Made by a program: the position numbers and the translations under genes
Notes under the pieces: model-generated
Told to the model about the DNA's origin: nothing
The model's input: the letters and a program-made list of their open reading frames with translations, nothing else
The model's database searches: none
Shown: positions 1 through 12,730 of the stretch, piece by piece
Layout of the letters: every line of letters starts with the position of its first letter
Position numbering within the stretch: the stretch's first letter is position 1
Origin: Diplosphaera chodatii
Lineage: Eukaryota > Chlorophyta > Trebouxiophyceae > Prasiolales > Stichococcaceae
NCBI GenBank assembly: GCA_032358165.1
Contig: JAALGY010000015.1
Span: 248,001-312,000, forward strand
Direction: 5' to 3'
Length of the DNA: 64,000 bases

Positions 1-18
1 TCCTGCTTGCTGGTGCAG

Positions 19-1721
19 GCTCCGGGGTGCACAGCTTCCGCTTCGAGGCGACGTACGACTGCCCGCTGTCCCACATGCTGGCGCTCACCCGCGAGTTCGA
101 CCTGCTGGGCACCTGGAACCGCATGGCGCTGGACCCCGCCATCCTGGCGGAGCCGTCCATCTTCGCCAACATCGTGTACACAGGTGCGGCCGACGCGCTG
201 GCTGCCTCTTGAGAGGTGGTTGCTGGAATGCTAGCAGGCGTACTGAGTGCCGAAGGAACACTGGTTGCGGAGCGCTGAACCTCTGCTGGCTGTGCCTTGC
301 TTGCACGATTTCAACATGCTGCTCCCCGTGTTGCCTGCTGGGCATGCTGCAGCGCGGGTGCAGCACCCACGAATGCATAGCAAGCATGCTCCAGTGGTGC
401 ACCTGCAAAGTCTTTGGACATGCTGCCTGCAGGGCAGTGGATGCCATTCCCGCTCAGCGCGGTGGACATGGTGGTCCGCACCAACTGGAGCGACCTGCTG
501 GAGGTACTGCCTACTGTACTGCTCACCGATCTTGCTGCGATGTCCGGCATGACTGTATGCTGAGATGTGTCCCCCCAGCAATCGACATACAGACGTACAG
601 GATCTCCTCAGCTGTTGCAGCTTGAGCATGCCATGCCGATATGGCGTTGCTTTGGGCACATTACAGGAGGAAAATGCCATGCTGGTGACGATGGCGGACC
701 ATTCGGAGCATGCGGATGAAGATCTGAAGCCGCTGCCGCGCAAGGCAAAGAAACGCCGCCGCATCCAGCTGCTGGAGGGCAGCTCCAGCATCCTGCAGCC
801 CTACCCCTGCACCGAGGGTGGGTTCTTTGCCTGGTCAGCGTCGCAGTCTGCATCTGCTGTCCCGAGGACTATTGTCTGTACCTGACATCCAATGCATCTG
901 TGCAGCAGTGTAGAATAGTAGACTAAGTGCAGTCCTTGATAATGACAGCATTTGCCTTGCGTTTACAAATCAGGCATGCGATGTCTATGATGCAGATGGG
1001 CGGCAGCGGTGCCGATGTGCCGTGCTCGCACATCTCAACCCGCATGTGGCGCATGTCCCTGGCTTCCTCATCACTTTCGTGCTCAAGGTCAGCCCTCAAA
1101 CCGTGCGGTTCTGTGTGCTCGCTAGCGCGCCAGAGCTCGACCCACATCGTGCAGCACTCAAAGCTTAGCAGGCTCAGCACCTCAGCAGGTATTTATGTCG
1201 GTGTGCACTGCATGCACATCTCAGAGGTCAGGCATTTATGTGAGGAGACCTCATTCCACTGGCTTGCTGTGCCCCAGACCATGAGCCCCTTCGTCTACAA
1301 CGCCACCCGGGACATGCTGGCCAGCAGCTTCAAGTCCCCCGACATGGAGCTGCCCCGCCGCATGGCCGCCAACCCGCAGCTATATGCAAAGGTGCTCCGC
1401 CGCCCAATTGGGCCTTGGTCAATCAGTCTGATAGGGCACCTGGCTCACCTGAGTGTGAGCCAGGCAAAGAGTTCAGCCTGCTGGTGGCTCGGTACTGCAG
1501 CTCAGTGTGGCAGGGTGGAGATGCAGTTGATGCCAGTGTTGCTTCGAGCATGGACAACGGATGCACGTCTGCTGGCCCCGTCGGGCGCTGCATGGTGCAC
1601 ATGTAACCGTCTGGTCCGTGCTGATTGCCAGGTTGAGGAGCGTTTCCAGAGTCCACCCTACGGCACGCCGCCACCCCCGCCGCCAGGGCGGTCGCTGGCA
1701 ACCTCCTTCCGCAACCTCTGA
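19..1721 (+). CDS. START/Bet v1-fold-like lipid-binding protein, 5' truncated
   Basis: Six exons join in one frame: 19-183, 433-503, 667-817, 996-1087, 1278-1391, 1632-1721 (TGA), about 227 residues; the beginning lies outside the window. Exon 1 opens after a likely acceptor at 17-18 and carries FEATYDCPLSHMLALTREFD; exon 2 has MPFPLSAVDM and TNWSDLLE; exon 3 holds a basic patch (PRKAKKRRR); exon 4 has VLAHLNPHVAHVPGFLITF followed in exon 5 by SPFVYNATRDML. The order (aromatic strand pattern, then a C-terminal helix starting after VPGFLITFVLK) resembles uncharacterised START-like proteins of plants and algae that bind lipids in a closed cavity. The last 30 residues are proline-rich (GTPPPPPPG) and probably disordered. 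The ligand cannot be told from sequence. It is convergent with the dyskerin gene. The family call is from remembered pattern, so moderate; the exon structure is firm. Confidence 0.6.
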
Positions 1722-2418
1722 TGCTGGTCTTCATGAGGGAGTGCGAGCGAAGAACAAGGTCACCGTCATTCTGTCCTCGGCGATGTACCAGCGCCAAGTC
1801 ATGAGGGATCTGCACTCATTCGACGTGGTGTCTCTGGGGCAACGTCAGCTGGCTATGACAGTGAGGCGCAATAGCAGTTAGCAGCCACACCGTGTGGCTG
1901 TTTGCCTCCTATCCGGTGCTGAGGTCACCAGGATGGTACTACAACTAGGTTAGTATGTTGTCCCGCAACATTGTCTGGTGTAAAAGTGCCCATTGGTCCA
2001 TCATCGCACCAGGTAGTGTCAGGTGCGGGTTGTGCTGTGAGTGCCAAATGACGCTGATGCTGGGCAAGTGCAGCTTTCCAGGCATCTGCTGATGCAGAAA
2101 CTGTTTGATTTGAGGAGTGCTAGGATCAGCACTTGATGCGAATGACTTGAACAGCAGTGTGTGCCACTGCAATGCTCCACTGGAGTGTTTCATTTGCATG
2201 ACGCTGCCCCAGTAGTTTGTGTAAGACTTACATGAAACCACATCCTACTACTCTTCCTTGCAGACCGCCGTGAGTGTGAGCAACTTGTGCCTACTTGCAC
2301 ACTCGAGTGTTGCTGCCTTACACAAACCCTCGGCCGTGGCTGGCACTGAAGTACAGACCTCTCCACGCTGGGTGCAGCTGATTGTAGCTGCCCAATCTTC
2401 AAGATGCTGCCGGCAGCA
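1722..2418. other. Convergent intergenic region between START-like gene and CBF5
   Basis: The 3' ends of the two flanking genes face each other here, so this should hold both 3' UTRs and polyadenylation sites. Open frames on either strand are short, have no family resemblance and no consistent splice sites. No RNA gene was seen. Confidence 0.4.
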
Positions 2419-5400
2419 TCACTCCTCCATCTCATCATCATCCTCATCCTCATCCTCTGCATCCGCCTCCTCCTCCGGGGTGGGCTCCTTGACCTTCTTC
2501 CGCTTCTTCTCCTTCTTCTCCGACTTGTCCTTCTTCTCCTTCTTGCCGGAGGGCGGCGCCTCTGCCTCTGCCTCTGGCGCTGCCTCTGCCGCTGCCGTCA
2601 GTGCTGGGGTGGCTGGCGTCGCCGCCGCTGCCGCTGCTGGGGCACTGCAGCAAGGGCTGCAAGCATGTCAGCTCATGATTATCCAATACAAAAGCTTGCA
2701 GGCTGAAGGCGTGCGCACATTTGGAGTGCATCTCAGCATCACGTCCTGGCAACGCCTCTGACAAGCAGCTTGAGACACGCAGGTGGTGGTGACAAATTCC
2801 CACCCGTTGGCATCGGGCAGCGCGCGCAGGTACTCGGGCGGCGTCTCGGCGTTGGGGCGGCCATGCTTGTCCAGCTTGCCTTCCGCGATGAGCTGCTTCT
2901 TCCGCTGCGCCATGGGTCCCAGGCCCCACCTATAGGTCAAAAAGCGCATGATCGATCAATTTTTGCACGTGTGGTTGCATGTGTGGGGGGCGCTCTGCCA
3001 AAATGATTGCAGCCCGTTGCCATCAGCATCAGGCCAAGTTGTCAATGAGCAAGCTGCCAGCTGCAGAGATGCTCCTGCGCCTGGCTGGAGTGGTGCACCA
3101 TCATGTCCCAGTCCATCGAAGAAGGGGATATGTCAGGTGCACACCGCCGGGGGTATGTGTCTCGGTCCAGGATGACGCGCTTGATCTTAGCCACGCAGCC
3201 GTGGTCACACGTCGCCATCGTAGCCGTGTTCATCTGCGCGATGCCCACCGCGACCGCCTCGCCCTTTGTCGTCATCAGCACCACCTGCGCACAGCACGAG
3301 CAGCATGCCATGTAGTTGATGGGATGGACAGAAGGGCACGGACCTCGCCTCACACAGCTCACACTGCAGTGATGGCTGCAGACCCACCTCGTCATCGACC
3401 TCGATGTCGTTCTCGAAGCGAAGCAGGCCCGGCACCATGAGCTTGGCGCCATAGCAGATGGCGTTCACCGCCGAGTCCTTCATCACGACCCGCTTGTGCT
3501 TCATCAGCACCACTTCCAGCGGCATGATCACCCGCCTGCAGCAACATCCTGACCCTTTGCACTCCAACGCTGGGATGAATGCCGGCGCTTGGGAAAACAC
3601 AACCCGATAGCCATGTCACATAGCCAGGAACTCACCGCAGGTAGGTCTCGTCCACATGGTTGTCGAACAGCCACTGCGCGTCCAGCAGGTCGTGCATGGT
3701 GACCATATTCTCCGTCTCGCCCATGCTGCCCGACCGCACTCGCCGCAGCTCCTGGATGGACGGAAGGATTGGGGGTCACCGACAGTTGCACGGTTGCGCA
3801 TCAGCATTCGACAAGTCAGCCGTGACATGGCCTTGCTTCCTGCTGGAGCACCAGCAGCAACCAGGGCAGGTGCACGCCGGCCGCCGCGTGCTCGGGTCAC
3901 CTGCATGTGGGCGCCCACGCCGAGCAGCAGGCCCAGGTGCACGCACAGGGTCCGTATGTAGGTGCCCGCCTCGCAGGACACCCAGAACATCGCCAGGTGG
4001 CGGGTGTCGTCGTACGAGTGCAGCTTGATGTCGTGGATGGTGCGGATGCGCAGCTGCCGCTTGACTGCGCTGATGAGCGGCGGCCGCTGGAACAACGCAC
4101 CTGCATTGTCGACAGCACCGTCAGCGTCATGTGGGCGTCTACCCAAACCCTCAGGACGCAAGACCAGTCACTCTGCTTCTCCTGCTTGAGAGCAGGCGGA
4201 TCCTACTTGAGGGCAGGCAGAAGCACAAGCAGAGGGACATAGTGAGGAGCGCCTCTGCCAATGCCTTCACACAAAAACCCTGCCCACGAGTCTACTCGCT
4301 GTGTGTCCGTTCCATTTGTCTGGCAGGCGGGCGTCAGTATGTTATGATTGCGGGCCTGCAGGCCATGCAGACGAAGCCCCCACCTGTGAGCGTCTCCAGG
4401 GCGCGTGCCACGGCGGGCTGGCCGCCCTCCACCGGGCCGTGCAGCCGCGCGATGCACACATACTCCTTTCCCGCGCTCTGCTGGCTCTTCACCAGCCGCG
4501 TCGCCCGCTCCACACACACGATCAGGTTGCCTGCAGACGGTCAGCTTGCGCCTTTGGTAACATTGACCCTCCAGCACTTCCCGCCCACAGAAGAGGCTGC
4601 ATATCCATACACTCACAGCCGTGGGACACCTGGAGCCGCAAGTTGTCGGTGAGCACCAAGCGGTATGCTGCTGATGTGCTCATCGGCTGCCCACCTGTGA
4701 CTTTGGGATCCAGTGTGCCGCTGTGCCCCGTCTTCTCAACCCGCAGCAGCCGCCGGATCCATGCCACCACCTGAAGCAGGTGAAAAGGCAGTTGGTCAAC
4801 ACTGGTACATTAATGTTTCTCGGGACCATGGTGCGCAGCCAGCACGACCTGTATGTGACACCATCAGCTGGTCGAAATGCGAAACAGTCGCATTGGTCTG
4901 ACATGTACCTCATGCGAGGACGGGTTGGATGGCTTGTCCAGATTGATGACGCCATACCGAATGTACTCCTTCAGCGGCCGCCGCAGCGGTGTGTGGCCTG
5001 TGGGGATGGGCGTGTAGTGCCCAGTGCGTACATTGAGCTTGTCGTAGTGCTGCACATGTGGGCACAGTGGCGTTTCAGATGCATGATGGTGCGAACCACG
5101 ATGATGAGCCGGTCACTGACAAACTGAGGTGCTTCTGCCACACAGCGGCCTATGTGCTGGCGTGAACTGGCGATCGCTGGGACCGGACAGGGGTGATAGA
5201 TGCTATGGAGACCATGAGCATGCCGTGCATTGCTCGGCCGCCATTGCGGGTGTGGATACTCAGAAGTCAAGCCTAGGAGCAAGCTTGCGTCCTTCACGCA
5301 TCGTTACTGTTCTTCATGAATCCAAACACAGTTTGCGGCTGTTGCGCAGCGCGTCTCTCACCTTCAGCAAAAGTGGCCACTTGGATGTGTCGAGCTTTGG

Positions 5401-5499
5401 AGTCTTCTTCTCCGGGGCGATGATGTGGTCTGTGCTGCGCTGCGCGTCTCCATTGCTAGTATGCTCCACAACGGCATCGCTGGTTGACTTCTTGCCCAT
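2419..5499 (-). CDS. CBF5: H/ACA snoRNP pseudouridine synthase, dyskerin/Cbf5
   Basis: Ten exons on the minus strand: 5499-5362, 5049-4909, 4770-4695, 4530-4384, 4100-3901, 3751-3636, 3535-3388, 3284-3145, 2929-2804, 2644-2419; all phases agree, giving 485 residues. The protein isomerises uridines in rRNA and snRNA guided by H/ACA RNAs and acts in nucleoli and Cajal bodies. The N-terminal dyskerin-like segment ends in SKWPLLLK; the TruB catalytic core has [16 protein letters not shown] and [11 protein letters not shown], whose Asp is the catalytic residue; then [39 protein letters not shown], and the PUA domain starting near [18 protein letters not shown]. The C-terminus is an Ala/Pro linker, then Lys/Glu runs ([14 protein letters not shown]) and an acidic tail, as in eukaryotic dyskerins. 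The start is the first Met, in the context MGKKSTSD. It lies head to head with mL43. Identification is certain. Confidence 0.97.
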
Positions 5500-5823
5500 G
5501 TTTGCCGATCTTTGGGCACCCCTCTGCTCCAGGCCAGTATTGCTGCCCAGCGTCAGCCTCCCACACCGCCCATGTGTCGGGTGCCACCACTAGCAGCAAC
5601 TACGGATGCGATCAGCGTGCCTCAGGTGTGCAGCAGGCACGACACGGAGCAGCACTGGTGCCAACTAAGCCGTCGGCCCGTCGCTTGAGGCCGGCACTGC
5701 TTCCGCTGCTGCCGTGCCAGCAAATTGCTGGTTTGCTGCAGCTCAACCTGGTGATGACCAACAGCTTGCACTGTCGAAGGTCGGTTGCAACCAGTCAGCA
5801 GAGCGCATGGCCAAGTCTCGCTG
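5500..5823. promoter_or_regulatory. Shared divergent promoter of CBF5 and mL43 (inferred)
   Basis: Only 324 bases separate the two start codons, which face away from each other, so both 5' UTRs and core promoters must fit here. I saw no convincing TATA box. The only TATA-like string nearby (TATATAAG near 5912) is inside intron 1 of mL43. Confidence 0.5.
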
Positions 5824-6766
5824 ATGGCCCGCAACGGCGTGTGGCAACTCAAAAAGCTGACGGTGAACTACTGCGACTGGGGCGGCAGCTCGCGGGGCGC
5901 CAGGTGGGACCGTATATAAGCGCTGTGCATGTGCTGCCCCGCACGTTCACTCGGATGCCAAGCAGGCACTGCGCTGCCCTGGGCCGCTTGCTGTCCTCCT
6001 GATACGGCCGTGCGCTACATGCTGCAGCGTGCACTGGTGTTCACCCGTCCGGCATGTGAACGTGCAACCATGATGACGCTTTCAATGTGTGGTTTCAATT
6101 GCGCAGAGAGTTCTTGCAGAGGGTGCTGCCCTCATTCAAGGAGCACAACCCGCAGCTGGACGTAGCAGAGCAGGTCAAACGCGGCCAGCACCCGCATCTG
6201 ACCGCTGAGTACGGTGAGAATGTACTTTATCAAGCACTGCCTTCGTGCATTCGGAGGGAGCAGACGCGTCTGCAGCTATGTGACGCTTGGACAGAGGACG
6301 CAGCGCGGGCCCGCAGCAGTGCTGCCCCACTATTATGCATGCTGCAACACCAGCATTTGTGCCACCGCTGCACTGCAGCCAACCGTAGCGAGCGCATAGT
6401 GGACGTGAAGAACAAGGCTCCAGAGGAGATACTGGAGCACAGCCTGTGGCTGCGGGGGTCTGCGGGCCGCAAAACATCGCATCGCGTGCGGAAACGCCAC
6501 ATCACGCAGCAGCCGTCAGTCCAGGTACGATTTGCGAACCAATTCAACAGGACTCTTTCGTTGATGTAGTTCTGCTGCAGTCTGGGATGTGCGCAAGCCA
6601 CTGCACCAGGCGCCTGCGTGCTGAATTGCCGATGACGGCTGCATCCACTCCTGTTGCGCAGGGCGCATGGGGTCCATCTCTGGACGCTGCTGGTCATGCG
6701 ATGCAGCCAGCCGGACGCGCGCCAGGGGATAGCACAGCTGCTGCAGGGTCAGCGGCAATAGCCTAA
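5824..6766 (+). CDS. MRPL43: Mitochondrial large ribosomal subunit protein mL43
   Basis: Four exons, 5824-5903, 6107-6213, 6379-6524, 6662-6766, give 145 residues. The start MARNGVWQLKKLTVNYCDWG and the thioredoxin-like L51/S25/CI-B8 core (REFLQRVLPSFKEHNPQLDV, KRGQHPHLTAEY, VDVKNKAPEEILEHSLWLRG) match mL43, which sits in the mitoribosome large subunit. RKTSHRVRKRHITQQPSVQG is the expected C-terminal end of the conserved domain; the last 30 residues (Ala/Gly/Ser-rich) are an algal extension. No cleavable presequence is evident, as is usual for this protein. The start is set by conservation: an upstream ATG at 5807 (ATGGCCAAG) stops after four more codons. It diverges from CBF5, so a nucleolar and a mitochondrial ribosome gene share one control region. 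Confidence 0.93.
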
Positions 6767-7248
6767 TTGTTCTGCATCTCAATGAATGTAGCACGTAAAG
6801 GTTGTCAGGGCATGTGGTCGGGGTTGGCACCTTCCAACTTACACTTTGCCAGGACACACAGGACATGGCTCTGATGTCAATTCACCAACTTGATTTATGT
6901 GTACGGTGGCATATTCAGCCGCTGATCGATGTGCATACGATTTGCCGCCGGTCAATACACCATCAAACAACCACAACAATGCTGTGCACTAAATCCAGAC
7001 TTCTGCAGAATACTTCGCACTGACGACCAAAGCAGCCTAGCTGCAGGCTGACGCTGTGCATCTAGGCCGATTTGGAGCAGTGACAAGATTCGAACTAGCG
7101 TGTAGCATACAGTATGCAAGACTGACGAGTTGGCAGCTGGATGGAGCGCTGCCTTGCCAAAAGTACAGCATCTCAAAATGCACCACTTGTGCAACATGCT
7201 GCTGCTCCCGGGCAAGCGCTTGCGTGACCTCTCGAGGCGAAGCTGCGC
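6767..7248. other. Convergent intergenic region, mL43 / DUF1206 gene
   Basis: Both neighbours end here, so it should hold two 3' UTRs. The stretch is more AT-rich than the flanking exons. I see no coding exon, repeat or RNA gene. Confidence 0.4.
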
Positions 7249-10234
7249 TTAGACAGCGTTGGGCCCAGTGGCAGATGCTTTGCTGTTGGCAACCTTATGC
7301 TCGGCAACACTGTGCTCTGCTATCGGCACATGGTTATCCTGCAGCACATCAGGCAGAGGGTTTATATGAGCTCTCTGCGAAATCTGATGACATCTGAGAT
7401 GCCTCGAGGCGGGTGCAGTGCATTGCGTGCACACAACAAGGGGCCGCTTTTGCATGTGTTTCCTTGCCGATACCTTCAGGATATGGGCCTGTGCCCTGGC
7501 ATGCGCCTTCTTTTGCGCCTTCTCCTGGCGTTTCCTGATCATCTCGGCCATCTCCGCCTGCATGGTTGACGATACATTGCATGATGGCAATTTCGTCAAT
7601 GCGACCAAAGGGACACAGTCAGCATTCAAGTCAGCAGTAACAAGCATACCCAGTCACTGACGGCTCGAGCAACGGCGATCTGTTGCAGCGGGAATGCTGA
7701 CCTAGTTCTACCAATCAGCACACATGCACACCTCAGACGGCAGAGGCGTGGGGAAGATCTTGGCGGGGTAGGCGTTGAGGCATGCGAACAGCGCGTACAG
7801 GATCAGCCCAAAGCCGATGAGGAACAGGATCGCCTGGCCCCACCCATGGTCCTGCAGGCATTGAGGAGCGTCACTTGGTGCTGGTGATGGGTTTGTCGTC
7901 CATACCGGCATCCTGTCTACAAGAGGCCCTAAAAAGCACATGATGCCATGATCGTCAGGAAAGTACATACCTGCAGCTGGGTGAAGGCGCGGCCGATGGT
8001 GTTCTTCTCCTTCTCGTTAGGGTCTACTGACTCGCTGCCGTCCAGCGCGCGCCACATCAGCACGGACACCAGCAGGAACAGCCCCGCGCGGCCCAGCGCG
8101 CCCAGGTGCCCCGTGATCAGCGTCAGCCACTTCACCCACGGCCGCAGCTCCTGCGACACCATGCCCAAGGCTTGTCATCCAACTCCACATCCAGCTCCCA
8201 GCAGGCGCGCCTCGGTTGGAAGAATCTGCAGGTGCGCAGTGATTGGCAACAGCAACGCTGCATGCAGGTCTGCAGCAGGCAACACCATCAGCAGCAGGTG
8301 GGATAAGGTGTTACTGGTGCAAACAACCTACTGTGATAGTGTTCTGCTTTGGAGGGGCATTCCAAGTGGAGTCCAATGTGTAGCGGGACGTTGACCCTCA
8401 CCTTCAGCCGCAGTTCACGGTGGAACTTCTTGGTGACGGCGCCTTGCAGCATGACGATGACGGCTATCAGAAATGCAAGCCCGACCATGACCAGGCCAAA
8501 CCGCCCAAAGGCACTGCCTTGCCAGCTTTTGGTAAAGTCGCTGCCGCTTGACTGCAGGGAGGAGGCTAGAGGTCCGACATGAAGCTGAGTGAGGTGGGTG
8601 GATCACAGGACAAAACGACAAAGCGCCACTGAGTACCATGGTGCAGTACGCAGCAAGGAGGTGAGTAGTGGCTGCTGCAACAACTTGTGAATGCTGTGAG
8701 GCAACGCACGTTGTTAACGGCGTCGTTGTGATAGTCGATGGCCTTAGGGATCAGAACAATGATGTAGCCCAGGTATGCGCAATACACGCCGCCAGACACC
8801 AGCGGGCTCAGCCGGAAGCGGAAGAAGTTGGTGAACTTGGTGTAGCATGGGTGACTGCCCTGCAGTTGCGGGCACACAGTAGACCTACTCATGGCGACCA
8901 ACCAATGGTTCTGACCACGTTCATGTGTGCAACGCCAATGCCCCCATGAGCCGCTTGAACAACAATCTGGCATGAGCCAGGAGTGGCTGCAAGCATGTAC
9001 AGTTCTGCAGGGTGCCGGAAGGTGGCTGCCTTGACACAAGTTGGCACCTGAGCTGTGATGCCCTCCCAGAAGCGCCAGATGATGTATGTGGCCAGCGCGA
9101 CTGCCATGACAATCAGGATGTAGATGCCGGCTGCGCCCTTGCCAATCAGCACAAAAGCCCCCTGCATCACGCACAGTGACAGGTGATAACGCATGGGAGA
9201 GCCTCAGGCTGACACACAGGAGTTCCCACAGGAATTACTACAATGCACAACTCTGATTGTGGTATGGTGAGGCAATGGATGCCGCAAACGCCTGCTGTGG
9301 CAGCACACCTGTGGCGACGCATCGATGTTGAGGTCCTCAGACACGGCGCCGCGACAGCACAGGCCGCCAATCAAGGCGTACACAATGCCCTTGGCTACCC
9401 AGCCAATGCGCCCTGGCACGCCACCAGCACCTCACCGTCAGCTGCTGGGGAGGCGCGTGTGCAGTTTTACCAGCTCCATCACACTCATTGCCTTGTGAGC
9501 ACATGGTCGATCACTGTGCATGCAAGGGCGGTGACCATATGTAAAGCCTGTGCATTGTGGCCTGAGTGAGTCCAACCGAGCTGACCAGCGATGTGTAGTA
9601 CTCAGCGATTTCCATGAACAACGTGCTTTGCCGCTGCCAGGTCGTGCCAGGTGTACCTTGTTGCCGCATGTGTGCAGCAACGTTCGGTGTGACAAGCGCA
9701 TCATTGATGCTTGTCCAGTGACAGCCGGCAAGCGGAACGCACCCAGGACTGTGACGGCGCGCAGGTGCTTGCCCTTGACACCCGCATGTGTTGCCGCTTT
9801 GATCCGGTTTGGCAGGTCGTCAAAGTGAACGCGGTTCTTCTTCACGTGATCTGGTAGCTTGTCTTCGGGCACGCCCGGATATGCCTGCAGATGCGGCAAC
9901 AGCCAGCTCACCAGCAGGCATGCTTCCCAGTCGTCTGGATGCATCAATCTGATGAGAGCCACGTGCACGTACCACGTGCGCACACTGAGCGGCAAAGCAC
10001 ACTGCACATGCATCTGCGCCAGTACGTGCGAGACGACACCGAGCATCGTGCAACACTTGTGGCAGGTGCATGCACAGAATGAAGCAGCGGTCTCACCGTC
10101 TCCACATCAATTGGCTCGCCAGTGCGCGTGTCCACGAATGCAGACGTGCGTGACGATCCTGCTTTGGTGTCGTTGACGCCATTCACGCCGTTGTGCGCCG
10201 CCTCCACATCACTGAAGCCGTTGTGCGGCGCCAT
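7249..10234 (-). CDS. DUF1206-family multi-pass membrane protein
   Basis: Ten exons: 10234-10097, 9884-9743, 9412-9309, 9161-9048, 8859-8710, 8551-8402, 8150-7971, 7851-7732, 7557-7474, 7338-7249, giving 423 residues with consistent phases. A polar N-terminus of about 90 residues is followed by GRIGWVAKGIVYALIGGLCC, the hallmark opening of DUF1206, and by further hydrophobic segments: GIYILIVMAVALATYIIW, LVSGGVYCAYLGYIIVLIP, FGLVMVGLAFLIAVIVM, LGRAGLFLLVSVLMW, ILFLIGFGLILYALFACL. The three repeats of a G-(R/K)-x-G pattern before a helix pair fit the family. The tail is charged and helical (AEMAEMIRKRQEKAQKKAH). DUF1206 proteins are known in bacteria and plants but have no assigned activity. 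Exons 2 and 3 join directly (phase 1), which rules out extra exons in the 330-base intron. No organelle signal is obvious. Confidence 0.85.
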
Positions 10235-11131
10235 TGCCAGCGCTGTGCTGCCGCGGCAGCTGCCAGCTGAGTCAGCCCAACTGCATGCAGAAAGAGCGCC
10301 CTGAAGGCGCTGAAGCGACCAGCATGTGACGAGTACAGCCATGCAGCATACCACCACTGGTGGGGCTGTGGCAGATAAAGCTGCCGTGCGAATTTGCACG
10401 ACGTTCACGGAGCCCTGCCAACCTGGCCAAACGCTGACTGCCTGAGGTCGGGTGCCAGAGGCAAGGGCAACCAGGCCTGATTGAAGTGCATTTTTGAAAT
10501 GACACCGTGCCGCTACGTAGCGCCATTGTCTGGCACAGATAGAACAGCATACAGGTCTGGGATGCAAGGCCAAACTCGGGGCCGTGCCGGCTGGCTGCAT
10601 GAGACACCCCCACACCCGGCTACATCAGCAGCTCGACCACTCAGGAGGCTGCACCTGGCGCGCCACGGCTGCCGAGGTCGCTCGCGGGCAGCTGTGGGGA
10701 CGCTCCGACAAGTGCACCCCTAACAGCGCTGGCGCGCCGCCCGCACCGTGCTTCGACGTCCTGCTCTGTCGCTCGGTGCACTGGCGGGTGTTTGCAATCA
10801 ATGAACGCAGCTTTGCGGGGTGGCAGCGACGGCGCGGCCCGCAATCTCCGTCCTCATAACGGGGCGCACCACAAGGGGCACTCCAGGGGTGGGGCAGCTG
10901 CCGTTCCAGCACACTGCCCTACTGCCCAGTGTTGAGGCGGTCTTTGAAGGGCAATATCAACGGGCTAGCAGGCAGTAGCATGATGTCCCCATTGAATCTA
11001 TTGGATGTATCTTGGACTTGAGGTGTCAAGGTGCGAGCAGGGTGCGAACCAAGTCGTTTGGGGCCATGGGTGCAGATGCCTGCCAAGATGCTGCTGACCC
11101 ATGCATCCCCAGAAGTCACAGCTAGTCACCC
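10235..11131. other. Intergenic region upstream of the DUF1206 gene
   Basis: Promoter and 5' UTR of the DUF1206 gene and the 3' UTR of the envelope-protein gene. GC-rich open frames of 70-95 codons between 10560 and 10912 occur on both strands at once and look like chance frames. No family or clean splice structure was found. Confidence 0.35.
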
Positions 11132-11946
11132 TCAAGCGGCAACAGTGGTCTGCTGATCCACCTCGGCGCCATCCTGGCCGATGCGCGACGACACCTCGTC
11201 AATGGCTGCGTTCAGCTGCTCGATCTTCTCGGCCAGGTCCTGCTTGGTGGCCTCTGGCGACTTTTTCTCCTCCTCGAGGAAGCGCGGCAGCTTCAGCCGC
11301 TGGTCATCACTGAGCAGCGCCTTGGAGATCTGCGGCGCAAACAGGTACCCCAGCGACCCAAAGATCGCGCCACCCACCAGCACTCCGGCGAAGAAGCCGC
11401 CACTGGAGTCCCGCGATGCCCTGCCGACGGCACACCACAGCTTGGCCACTTTACCATGAGTGAATGTCAGTCCCGGGCTGCAGGGTCATGTAATGTTTCG
11501 CGTCAGACTCAGCACCACCACCATCAGCCGAGGGTCCGGCTGACGCCTCTTGTAAGACTTCCACGGCTGCCAGATTGCTCCAACAACGTACTCAACCCAG
11601 TTGGCCGATCGTCACCAACAGCAGCCATCTTGCATGTGGCGCAGATGCTGCACATGACCATCTCCAGAGCGGATCACAGGACATGCATTCCGTTCAGCAT
11701 GTTGACGTATCAAATGATGAGCAGCTGCTGGCAACCACGGCTTTGCCAAGTCCTGATGCTGTGCCAGGTGCCCTACCTGACAGCAACACAGCGTGCGCGT
11801 GCCCCTCGCTGCTGCTGTGGTCCCTGGGCCGCCAGACGCAGCTGCGGCCGCGCATTCAGCGCGGGTTGTCGTCCTGATGACAGCACGTGGACCGGTGCCG
11901 ACCCCACTGCCAGCGAGCCTGCACAATGTGTGCGTGCTGCTGCCAT
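11132..11946 (-). CDS. Chloroplast inner-envelope protein, single membrane span
   Basis: Two exons, 11946-11777 and 11420-11132, encode 152 residues. The first 57 residues are rich in Ala, Arg and Ser (starting MAAARTHCAGSLAVG), a typical chloroplast transit peptide, likely cut near RCVAVRAS. Then SGGFFAGVLVGGAIFGSLGY forms one membrane span with small-residue packing, followed by LFAPQISKALL, LPRFLEEEKK and LAEKIEQLNAAIDEVSSRI, an amphipathic coiled coil. This layout matches a small plant family described as localised to the chloroplast inner envelope (Arabidopsis At1g42960-type, recalled from memory); its role is unknown. It is head to head with APC11, and its single intron (356 bases) separates transit peptide from mature protein. 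Confidence 0.72.
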
Positions 11947-12730
11947 GCTGCTCAGATCGCACCAGCAGTATCGTTCGACCCGGTAAAGGCAGATCAAGCA
12001 AGGAAAGGCATCAGCTAGTAGGTTCTATAGATCAGCAGTAGCAAAGCAGCATTCTGTGACACGAGGCGGAAGTGACATCTGCAGTGGCGAGTCAGCACAA
12101 GATCTTGGCAGGGGGCCCATGATTGAAGTTGGACTTCGCCTCGCTGCTGCATGCTGCTTCGCACTCAGCGTCTGCGACATTGTCCAGCATCAGAACCCGG
12201 CTGCGGTGCAGCTCACGCTTCTTTCACTGCCAATTGCAACAGCTTTGCTGCCGCATGTGCTACATCGGCGCATCGTTCACACGCAGCCTTGACACTGCTG
12301 GCAGACCTTGCCCCCGCCTGTTCCCATCCACTGCCAGCAATCTCAAGCTTCTTGCACTGGCGTACGCAAATCTGGATCTGAGAATAGCAAGTGCCTGAGG
12401 CCCAGTGTGCTGTTGCCATTTCACGCGCTTCAGCGTGCAGATAGACTCTTGCGGATTTTGTGCGAAGCAGACTCGCGGGAATGAAGCTTCCAATGTTCTT
12501 CTGGGCACGGTCATGCCAGCCCTGACTCGTTCCTGACGAGGCGTCCTACAAGGTGCAGCATATGCACTCCCAGCGTTTATTCAGCGTGACTTTCATCAAT
12601 TTGTTGAAAAGACCACCCACCATGGTCAACAGCTTTCACACAACTGCAGCTCGTACAGAGTGCACGCTCATGCTCGTTCTCGTCTGCTGCTTGTGCGCAG
12701 GCGCATGTCAATGTCAGCAGTCACAACACA
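11947..12730. promoter_or_regulatory. Divergent region between envelope-protein gene and APC11
   Basis: The two start codons lie 784 bases apart and face outward. The region should carry both promoters and may hold non-coding 5' exons. No TATA box or repeated motif stood out. Confidence 0.4.

Noticed and set aside
5905..5920. TATATAAG string that looks like a TATA box for mL43
   Set aside because: It lies after the start codon, inside intron 1 of mL43.
9438..9620. Minus-strand frame reading MEIAEYYTSLVSSVGLTQ inside the DUF1206 gene
   Set aside because: Exons ending at 9743 and starting at 9412 join directly in phase and give the conserved LGRIGWVAKG block, so this is intron.
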